The notes beneath the pieces were generated by a model that saw nothing but the letters and a program-made list of their open reading frames with translations, did no database searches and was not told where the DNA came from. Position numbers and translations under genes: made by a program. From positions 1-64,000 of the forward strand of contig NZ_NESM01000006.1 of NCBI RefSeq assembly GCF_002778285.1: a stretch of DNA of 64,000 nt. Reading direction: 5' to 3'. Position 1 is the first letter of the stretch. Every line of letters begins with the position of its first letter. Source of the DNA: Limnohabitans sp. 15K (GTDB lineage Bacteria; Pseudomonadota; Gammaproteobacteria; Burkholderiales; Burkholderiaceae_C). Below, piece after piece: positions 57,965 through 64,000 of this stretch.

Positions 57965-58942
57965 TTACATCAACAGGTGTTCGCCCGCGTTGTCGCCGCC
58001 CAAAGTCACGTAGTTCACCTTGCGGATGTCCATCAGCTTGGTGCCACCGGCGTAGCTGATCGAGCTTTGGACGTCTTGCTCCATCTCAATCAGCGTGTTG
58101 GCCAGCTTGCCTTTGATCGGCTCCAGAATGCGCTTGCCTTCAACGTGCTTGTACTCGCCCTTGTTGAAGTCCGAGGCCGAGCCGTAGTATTCCTTGAACA
58201 TCTCGCCATCGACCTCAACGGTCTTGCCGGGCGACTCTTCGTGACCGGCAAACAACGAACCGATCATGACCATGCTCGCGCCAAAGCGGATGCTCTTGGC
58301 GATGTCGCCATGGCTGCGGATGCCACCGTCGGCAATGATGGGTTTGGTCGCTACGCGGGCGCACCACTTGAGCGCCGACAACTGCCAGCCACCCGTGCCA
58401 AAACCGGTCTTAAGCTTGGTGATGCAGACCTTGCCGGGGCCCACACCCACTTTGGTCGCGTCGGCGCCCCAGTTTTCCAGGTCGATCACGGCTTCGGGTG
58501 TGGCCACGTTGCCCGCGATGACGAAGCTCTTGGGCAATTTGCCCTTGATGTAGCCAATCATGTCGCGCACGCTGTCGGCATGGCCGTGGGCGATGTCGAT
58601 GGTGATGTACTCGGGCACCAGGTTCTCGGCAGCCAGCTGGTCCACCGTGGCGCGGTCGGGGGCTTTGACGCCCAGCGAAATCGAGGCGTAAACGCCCTTG
58701 CCGTGCATGTCGCGCACAAACTGGACGTTGTCCAGGTCAAAGCGGTGCATGACGTAGAAGTAATCGTTTTGCGCCATCCACAGGCAGATGGACTCGTCCA
58801 CCACCGTTTTCATGTTGGCAGGGACCACCGGCAGGCGGAACTTGCGGCCGCCCAGCTCGACGCCCGCGTCACACTCAGAACGGCTTTCCACGCGGCACTT
58901 GCGTGGCAAAAGCAGGATGTTGTCGTAATCAAAAATTTCCAT
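57965..58942 (-). CDS. guaC: GMP reductase
   Basis: A 325-residue IMPDH/GMPR-fold enzyme without CBS domains, of the GMP-reductase type found in Firmicutes and some Proteobacteria. The catalytic loop is [20 protein letters not shown] (about 170-189) with the nucleophilic Cys; [20 protein letters not shown] is the phosphate-binding region. It turns GMP into IMP with NADPH, linking guanine nucleotides to the adenine branch and to degradation. The ATG at 58942 (MEIFDYDN) is preferred to a TTG at 58960. Its leader carries a terminator with a competing hairpin. Confidence 0.92.
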   Translation of the reverse strand: MEIFDYDNILLLPRKCRVESRSECDAGVELGGRKFRLPVVPANMKTVVDESICLWMAQNDYFYVMHRFDLDNVQFVRDMHGKGVYASISLGVKAPDRATVDQLAAENLVPEYITIDIAHGHADSVRDMIGYIKGKLPKSFVIAGNVATPEAVIDLENWGADATKVGVGPGKVCITKLKTGFGTGGWQLSALKWCARVATKPIIADGGIRSHGDIAKSIRFGASMVMIGSLFAGHEESPGKTVEVDGEMFKEYYGSASDFNKGEYKHVEGKRILEPIKGKLANTLIEMEQDVQSSISYAGGTKLMDIRKVNYVTLGGDNAGEHLLM

Positions 58943-59000
58943 GAGAAAACCAAGCTCCAAAAAAGGATTCGTTGAAAGAACGAGTGAGCGCTTGGCCTGG

Positions 59001-59025
59001 CCGGTTTTTTGACAAAAAAAACCGG
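59001..59025. repeat. Hairpin competing with the guaC-leader terminator
   Basis: CCGGTTTTTT and AAAAAACCGG are 10-base complements. On the minus-strand transcript the 5' arm consists of part of the terminator 3' arm plus its U tract, so the two structures exclude each other. Confidence 0.5.
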
Positions 59026-59047
59026 GCGCAAGAATCTTGGGCCCGGT
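59014..59047 (-). terminator. Intrinsic terminator in the leader upstream of guaC
   Basis: On the minus strand ACCGGGC pairs with GCCCGGT, with CAAGA/TCTTG nested between them, and a run of eight T follows. It points toward guaC and lies 72 bases before its ATG. It would stop transcription before guaC, or end a small RNA. Confidence 0.72.
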
Positions 59048-59492
59048 GTCTGATTCTACTGGAATCGGCTGACAGTTTGCGTCATTTTGGTGGCGCCGCC
59101 TTCAATGTTTGATGCGGGGCGCAATCTTGATCATGGGCCGTGGCTTGCGAGCGGCCTCTGGCCAATTGTGGTGTGAAACAGTTGACGAAGCCGTGGGTCC
59201 CAAGCTCTGATGGCCCTGTTCGAAAGAACCCGTGGCCGATGGCACATAGAAAAAACAAGCCAGATCCTGAGGGATTCGGCTGATTTTTGATACCAAAGAG
59301 TGGATGAGTGACACAACGGGCCTTTCTGCGCAAACCGTGTACAGGGTTTTAGCTTCAAGATAGCCTGCTGTAAATACAGGATTACACCCAGACAGCTAGG
59401 GTTTGTCTTAGGTTTTCGGAGTCTGCAACGCTCTGCAGCGATGGCGAAGCCAACACTCAGGGTTGCTTGCGGACCTTTCTACAATCACTGGG

Positions 59493-61910
59493 ATGATGTC
59501 TCCTTTTTCCGATCCCACGGCACACACTTCGCCTTTGCTTGCCCAGCTCAACGACGAGCAGCACAGGGCTGTGGCCTTGCCTGCCGAGCATGCTTTGATC
59601 CTTGCGGGCGCTGGTTCGGGCAAAACACGGGTGCTGACCACCCGCATCGCTTGGTTGCTGCAAACCTCGCAGGTTTCGCCCGGCGGCATTTTGGCGGTGA
59701 CCTTCACCAATAAAGCGGCCAAAGAGATGAAGCTGCGTTTGCAGTCCATGCTGCCGGTAAATGTGAACGCCATGTGGATTGGCACCTTCCACGGGCTGTG
59801 CAACCGGTTTTTGCGGGCCCATTACCAGCTGGCGGGTTTGCCGCAGACTTTTCAAATTTTGGACACGCAAGACCAGCTCTCGGCTGTCAAGCGGCTGTGC
59901 AAGCAGTTCAATGTGGACGAAGACCGCTTTCCGCCCAAGCAGGTGCAGTACTTCATCTCGGGTTGCAAAGAAGACGGTCAGCGCCCGGGCGATGTGCCGG
60001 TGCGCGACGACGAAACGCGCCGCAAGGTGGAGCTGTACCAGCTCTACGAAGAGCAATGCCTGCGCGAAGGCGTGGTGGATTTTGGCGAGCTGATGCTGCG
60101 CTCGTATGAGCTGCTGCGTGACAACGTGCATGTGCGCGAGCACTACCGCCGCCGCTTTCGGCACATCCTGGTGGACGAATTTCAGGACACCAACAAACTG
60201 CAATACGCTTGGCTCAAGCAGCTGGCCGGGCTGCCGGGCGAGGGGGGCGAATGCGCCATCTTGGCCGTGGGCGACGACGACCAGAGCATTTATGCATTTC
60301 GGGGTGCCCGTGTCGGCAACATGGCCGACTTTGTGCGGGAATTTCAGGTCAAGCACCAGATCAAGCTCGAGCAGAACTACCGGAGTTTCAGCAATATCCT
60401 CGATTCAGCCAACCACCTGATCAGCCACAACAAGACCCGTTTGGGCAAAACCCTGCGCACCGATCAAGGCGCTGGCGAGCCGGTGCGGGTGGTGGAGTCG
60501 CCGTCGGACTTTGCCGAGGCGCAATGGCTGGTGGAAGAGTTGCGTCAGTTGGTCAGGCAAGACGGTTTTGAGCGCAAGGAAGTGGCGTTGCTGTACCGAA
60601 GCAACGCGCAAAGCCGGGTGCTGGAGACGGCTTTGTTCAACGCCGGGTTCCCGTACCGCGTGTATGGCGGTTTGCGCTTTTTTGAACGCGCCGAGATCAA
60701 GCACGCCCTGGCCTATTTGCGCCTGATGGAGAACCCCAACGACGACACCAGCTTTTTGCGGGTGGTCAACTTTCCGCCGCGTGGCATTGGGGCCCGCAGC
60801 ATCGAGCAATTGCAAGACGCGGCCCGCGCCGCAGGCTGTTCGCTGCACGATGCGGTGAGCGCCACCACCGGCAAGGCCGGGGCCAATCTGGCCGCGTTTG
60901 TGGCCATGGTCGATGTGCTGCGCGAGCAGACCGAAGGTCTGACGCTGCGCGAAATCATTGACCTGGTGCTGGACAAGACCGGCCTGGTCAACCACTACCG
61001 CGCCGAAAAAGAAGGTGCTGACCGGGTGGAAAACTTGGAAGAACTGGTCAACGCGGCCGAGAGCTTTGTCACCCAAGAAGGCTTTGGCCGCAGCGCGGTG
61101 GCCATGCCGCAAGCCTTGTCGCAAAGCCCGGCCAGCCAGGGATTGAGCGCTGCGCCTGCATCCGACCTGGGCACGGTCGATGAGTTCAGCGAAGACGGCG
61201 TGATCATGAGCCCGCTGGCCGCATTCCTCACGCACGCCTCTTTGGAGGCCGGGGACAACCAGGCGCAGGCGGGTGAAGACGCGGTCCAGTTGATGACGGT
61301 GCACGCTAGCAAGGGCTTGGAGTTCGATGCGGTGTTCATCACCGGACTGGAAGAAGGCCTGTTCCCGCACGAAAACGCCATGAACGACTTTGACGGCCTC
61401 GAAGAAGAGCGCCGCTTGATGTATGTGGCCATCACCCGTGCCCGCAAGCGCTTGTACCTGAGTCATTCGCAAACCCGCATGCTGCACGGCCAGACCCGCT
61501 ACAACCTGAAAAGCCGCTTTCTGGAAGAGCTGCCCGAGGAGTGCCTGAAGTGGGTCACGCCCAAAAACGGCGGCTTCTCTAACTTGGGCAGCGCAGGTGG
61601 CGGGGGCGGTAGCGCTTCGGGCGGTTCAGGGGGCTGGCCACAAACGCCAGCCTTCAACCGCCACGCCCGTCCGGCTTGGGGCCAAAGCAGCTTGAGCACC
61701 GAAACCTACAAAAGCCCACCCGTACCGGTGCAAAAAGCTGCACCCGAACACGGCATCGCGGCAGGTATGACCGTGTTCCACACCAAGTTTGGCGAGGGTA
61801 AAGTTCTGGCTGTAGAGGGCGTGGGGGCCGATGCCCGTGCCCAGGTCAACTTCCCGCGCCATGGCGTGAAATGGCTGGCGCTGAGCGTGGCCAAACTCAC
61901 CCTGGTTTGA
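59493..61910 (+). CDS. uvrD: UvrD/Rep-type superfamily 1 DNA helicase
   Basis: An 805-residue SF1A helicase. Motif I is ILAGAGSGKTRVLTTR (about 37-52), motif Ia VTFTNKAAKEM, motif II HILVDEFQDTN, motif III AVGDDDQSIYAFRGA, motif V VHASKGLEFDAVFI and motif VI RRLMYVAITRARKRLYL. A Gly/Ser-rich linker and a C-terminal domain (VFHTKFGEGKVLAVEGVG) fit UvrD/PcrA. It unwinds DNA in nucleotide-excision and mismatch repair. Start choice between tandem ATGs at 59493 and 59496 is open; a start at 59463 would add 10 residues. Confidence 0.93.
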   Translation: MMSPFSDPTAHTSPLLAQLNDEQHRAVALPAEHALILAGAGSGKTRVLTTRIAWLLQTSQVSPGGILAVTFTNKAAKEMKLRLQSMLPVNVNAMWIGTFHGLCNRFLRAHYQLAGLPQTFQILDTQDQLSAVKRLCKQFNVDEDRFPPKQVQYFISGCKEDGQRPGDVPVRDDETRRKVELYQLYEEQCLREGVVDFGELMLRSYELLRDNVHVREHYRRRFRHILVDEFQDTNKLQYAWLKQLAGLPGEGGECAILAVGDDDQSIYAFRGARVGNMADFVREFQVKHQIKLEQNYRSFSNILDSANHLISHNKTRLGKTLRTDQGAGEPVRVVESPSDFAEAQWLVEELRQLVRQDGFERKEVALLYRSNAQSRVLETALFNAGFPYRVYGGLRFFERAEIKHALAYLRLMENPNDDTSFLRVVNFPPRGIGARSIEQLQDAARAAGCSLHDAVSATTGKAGANLAAFVAMVDVLREQTEGLTLREIIDLVLDKTGLVNHYRAEKEGADRVENLEELVNAAESFVTQEGFGRSAVAMPQALSQSPASQGLSAAPASDLGTVDEFSEDGVIMSPLAAFLTHASLEAGDNQAQAGEDAVQLMTVHASKGLEFDAVFITGLEEGLFPHENAMNDFDGLEEERRLMYVAITRARKRLYLSHSQTRMLHGQTRYNLKSRFLEELPEECLKWVTPKNGGFSNLGSAGGGGGSASGGSGGWPQTPAFNRHARPAWGQSSLSTETYKSPPVPVQKAAPEHGIAAGMTVFHTKFGEGKVLAVEGVGADARAQVNFPRHGVKWLALSVAKLTLV

Positions 61911-61929
61911 ATTTTTTAGAAAGCACCCC

Positions 61930-62406
61930 ATGAAAATCACCCAAGACACCGTTGTCACCATGCACCACAAAGTGGTGAACGCCCAAGGCCAGTTGCTCGA
62001 CAAAACGCAAGAGCCCACGTCCTACCTGCACGGCGGTTATGACAACACCTTCCCCAAAATTGAAGCGGCGTTGGAAGGCCAAGAAGTGGGTTTCACCACC
62101 ACTTTGAAGCTGGCGCCGGCCGACGCCTTTGGCGAGCGCGACGAGAGCCTGGTGCAAACCATCCCCAAAAGCGAATTTCCGCCAGGCGTGAAGGTGGGGG
62201 GACAGCTGCGCGGTCGCTCGGCCGAAGGCCAGGAACAGGTGTTCAACGTGGTCAAGATCAAGGGCGACAAGGTGATTTTGGACGCCAACCATCCTTGGGC
62301 CGGTCAACACCTGACGCTGACTTTGACCGTGCAAGAAGTGCGGGCCGCTTCAGCCGATGAGATCACGCACCGACACGCGCACGGCGCACACGGCCACCAC
62401 CATTGA
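61930..62406 (+). CDS. slyD: FKBP-type peptidyl-prolyl isomerase (SlyD-like) with histidine tail
   Basis: A 158-residue SlyD-type protein. The FKBP part (about 1-70 and 125-145) surrounds the insert-in-flap chaperone domain (PADAFGERDESLVQTIPKSE). The last residues HRHAHGAHGHHH form a metal-binding tail that can hold nickel, zinc or copper. It helps protein folding and nickel delivery in the cytoplasm. A link to urease (the orphan UreD at the other end) is possible but speculative. It is 19 bases downstream of uvrD. Confidence 0.9.
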   Translation: MKITQDTVVTMHHKVVNAQGQLLDKTQEPTSYLHGGYDNTFPKIEAALEGQEVGFTTTLKLAPADAFGERDESLVQTIPKSEFPPGVKVGGQLRGRSAEGQEQVFNVVKIKGDKVILDANHPWAGQHLTLTLTVQEVRAASADEITHRHAHGAHGHHH

Positions 62407-62411
62407 GTGAA

Positions 62412-63212
62412 TCAGTCGGGCTGCTCCGCGCTGGCGGGTGGTTCGTCGTAGACATCGGTCGCAAAACAGTCACGTACTGAAAACAGCATGGACGTGAAGA
62501 ACATGGCTGCCACCATCATGGCCAGCGGCATGAAGGCGGCCATCATCAACTCCGGGTTGCCCAAAAAGCTCGCGATCACCATGGCCAATATCCCGGCCGA
62601 CATGAAAATCACGCCCCAGGCGATCACATAAACCGTGAAGGCCTTGAGGTTGCGCCAACACGCCATGAAGCTGAAAAACAGGCTTTTGACGGCAGGCATG
62701 CCATACCAGTGGACCAGAGCAGGTGAGTGCCAGAACATCATGGACAGCGGCACGTAAAACAACATGGACACCCACAAAGCGTTTTGAAACGAGTCCGAAG
62801 TCACCACCTCCGGCGTCATGGGTGCCCCGCCAAAATAGACCTTCGCAAAAGTCCCGCCATCGGCCAGTGTGGACAAGCCCATCACCACCAAAAAGATCAC
62901 GGCGTACAAGCTCCCCAAGATGAACATCGTCTGGCGATGCGGCCCGGCTTTGAAGGCCACAAACAGCACGCTGGGCATCGGGAATTTGCCGTCAGAGGCC
63001 ACTTGGGTTGCAGCCATCATGCCCAGTGTGAGGGCGGGCAAAACCACCAAAGCCAAGGCACCCCCAATGAAGGGCACCATGGACACCACCGACACCGTGG
63101 CCATGAACAAAAAAAACAGGCCCGACATGGCCAAAGGCTGACGCCAAAAGGTGCGCATGCCCTGGCGTGCCCATTTAAGGCCCGCTTTGGCGGGAACAAT
63201 TTGCAAGTTCAT
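62412..63212 (-). CDS. BPSS1780-family integral membrane protein
   Basis: A 266-residue protein with about six helices. IVPAKAGLKWARQGMRTFWR at 5-24 and QPLAMSGLFFLFMATVSVVS are the characteristic start of the BPSS1780 family, which is common in Burkholderiales. The C-terminal tail after RDCFATDVYDEPP is polar. Function is unknown. It is convergent with slyD, and follows thrB after 4 bases, so both are probably one transcript. Confidence 0.83.
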   Translation of the reverse strand: MNLQIVPAKAGLKWARQGMRTFWRQPLAMSGLFFLFMATVSVVSMVPFIGGALALVVLPALTLGMMAATQVASDGKFPMPSVLFVAFKAGPHRQTMFILGSLYAVIFLVVMGLSTLADGGTFAKVYFGGAPMTPEVVTSDSFQNALWVSMLFYVPLSMMFWHSPALVHWYGMPAVKSLFFSFMACWRNLKAFTVYVIAWGVIFMSAGILAMVIASFLGNPELMMAAFMPLAMMVAAMFFTSMLFSVRDCFATDVYDEPPASAEQPD

Positions 63213-63216
63213 GGGT

Positions 63217-64000
63217 TCAGATCAGGGCAGACGCAGCAAGGGGGTGGTTGACCCTGCCACGCAAGACGCGTTCAAAATGGGTCGGGTCGTGGGGTTTGAG
63301 GATCGACGCTTCGCGGGGCAAATGGTAGTCCCAAAGCCTGGAAATCCAAAAACGCAAAGCCCCTGCGCGCAAAAGGGCAGGCAACAATTCGCGCTCAGTG
63401 GCGCTCAATGGGCGAGCTTGGTTGTAGGCGCTGAGCATGGCTTGGGCACGTTGTGCGTCGTGCGTGCCGCTGGGCAAATCGATGCACCAATCGTTCAGGC
63501 ACACGGCCAGATCAAACAGCCAGGTGTCCACGCCTGCGAAATAGAAGTCAAAAAAGCCAGTGAGCTGCTCGCCGTCGAACATGACGTTGTCGCGGAACAG
63601 GTCGGCGTGCACCGGGCCACGGGGCAGGGCGGCATAAGCGGCGCTGCTGGCGATGTGGTTTTGGAAGGCCAGTTCGCTGCGCAGCAAGGCGGCTTGGGCT
63701 TCTTCTAAATAAGGCAGCACCACGGGCACGGTCTCGTTCCACCAGGGCAGACCGCGCAGGTTGGGTTGGCTGCGGTTGTAATCGGCCCCGGCCAGGTGCA
63801 TGCGCGCCAGCATGTCGCCCACGGCGGCGCAGTGCATGGCCTGCGGTTGCAGCTGGCTTTTACCTGCGAGTTTGTTGACGACGGCGGCCGGTTTGCCGCT
63901 CACGGTGTGGAGGATGTCGCCATCGCGGTTGGCCGCGGGGTCGGGCACCGGAATGCCGCAACCTGCCAAGTGCTTCATCAGGTAGAGGTAAAAGGGCAGT
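63217..64000 (-). CDS. thrB: Homoserine kinase (ThrB, choline-kinase-like type), partial at window edge
   Basis: The reading frame continues past the right edge; the 261 residues in the window are the C-terminal four fifths of a roughly 320-residue enzyme. The APH/ChoK-like catalytic loop is [16 protein letters not shown] (catalytic Asp in HADLFRDN), followed by [20 protein letters not shown] with the metal-binding Asp. The N-terminal nucleotide loop is missing. It phosphorylates homoserine in threonine synthesis. The visible start at 63978 is internal, since the frame is open in [15 protein letters not shown] upstream. Confidence 0.88.
   Translation of the reverse strand, partial: LPFYLYLMKHLAGCGIPVPDPAANRDGDILHTVSGKPAAVVNKLAGKSQLQPQAMHCAAVGDMLARMHLAGADYNRSQPNLRGLPWWNETVPVVLPYLEEAQAALLRSELAFQNHIASSAAYAALPRGPVHADLFRDNVMFDGEQLTGFFDFYFAGVDTWLFDLAVCLNDWCIDLPSGTHDAQRAQAMLSAYNQARPLSATERELLPALLRAGALRFWISRLWDYHLPREASILKPHDPTHFERVLRGRVNHPLAASALI

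Larger units (their letters stand above)
58943..59492. other. 550-base stretch without a recognised gene, guaC leader and uvrD upstream region
   Basis: Short frames of 70-83 codons on the minus strand (59082-59358) overlap in three phases and have no family look or ribosome sites, so I do not call them. The left part is the guaC leader with a terminator and a competing hairpin (59001-59047). The rest could hold a small RNA on the minus strand ending at that terminator, or simply the uvrD promoter. CTGTAAATACAG near 59368 is an imperfect SOS-like word. Confidence 0.4.

Noticed and set aside
59082..59358. Three overlapping short minus-strand frames upstream of uvrD
   Set aside because: All three phases are open over the same stretch, none has a ribosome site or a known motif; more likely noncoding.
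59366..59383. Possible LexA (SOS) box before uvrD
   Set aside because: CTGTAAATACAG has 6 bases between CTG and CAG and the wider reading has 9, while the known box needs 10.
1..64000. CRISPR array, tRNA, rRNA, prophage or integron
   Set aside because: No regularly spaced repeats, no clover-leaf or rRNA sequence and no phage genes were seen on reading through the window.

Overview
The window looks like chromosome of a high-GC betaproteobacterium of the order Burkholderiales, most likely family Comamonadaceae. The signs are several Bug/TctC tricarboxylate-type receptors, a BPSS1780-family membrane protein, an IorAB pair of the aerobic type, a membrane urate oxidase with a C-terminal cytochrome c, and a UraD-AllC fusion. 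The family assignment is inference from gene content. I saw no rRNA, tRNA, phage or CRISPR, and only one mobile element, an IS30-type end at the left edge.

The dominant theme is purine-nitrogen acquisition and degradation, spread over about 60 kb in several blocks. From 1.5 to 7 kb, on the minus strand, lie an NCS2 xanthine/uracil-type permease, an NMT1-type ABC importer and an orphan ureD. From 7 to 12.3 kb, also minus, lie a RelE/ParD-type toxin-antitoxin pair, an M20 hydrolase, the UraD-AllC fusion, allantoinase PuuE and a GntR/FadR-type repressor; hydroxyisourate hydrolase is divergent from it. Next come PPK2 (12.9 kb), xanthine dehydrogenase XdhAB (13.8-17.7 kb), two MFS transporters, XdhC and urate oxidase PuuD (22.2 kb), and 8-oxoguanine deaminase (24.3 kb). 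Guanine deaminase (38.4 kb) is divergent from a BMP-type ABC nucleoside importer (39.9-44.6 kb). An Add-family adenine deaminase (46.2 kb), a second BMP protein (47.4 kb) and GMP reductase (58 kb) complete the set. Together these run from adenine, guanine, 8-oxoguanine or hypoxanthine through xanthine, urate, HIU, OHCU, allantoin and allantoate to ureidoglycine. The last steps to glyoxylate and a complete urease are not in the window.

Regulation is visible in the DNA. The exact palindrome TGTATACA occurs next to four purine-related transcription units (4.06, 6.93, 12.40 and 22.14 kb), including the gntR promoter, which suggests one local regulon. The NMT1-type binding-protein gene has a near-perfect sigma-54 promoter, implying nitrogen control. 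The leader of the BMP ABC operon folds into a structure that resembles the xanthine-I (NMT1-motif) riboswitch.

The rest is accessory metabolism and housekeeping. It includes a tartrate-type cluster (TtuC-like dehydrogenase, Bug receptor, TtuD kinase; 25.8-29.4 kb), a Tat-exported Kelch protein with a Crp/Fnr regulator and an FNR-like box (29.4-31.2 kb), and iorAB with a Bug receptor and divergent LysR (31.3-37.1 kb). A HigBA module sits at 37.5 kb and a BenE-type transporter at 44.8 kb. Dcd, an RhlE-type helicase, a TonB-dependent receptor and an alpha/beta hydrolase fill 48.5-53.9 kb. A second M20/Bug/LysR/TauE cluster lies at 53.9-57.9 kb, and UvrD, a SlyD-type isomerase, a BPSS1780 protein and a partial homoserine kinase close the window.
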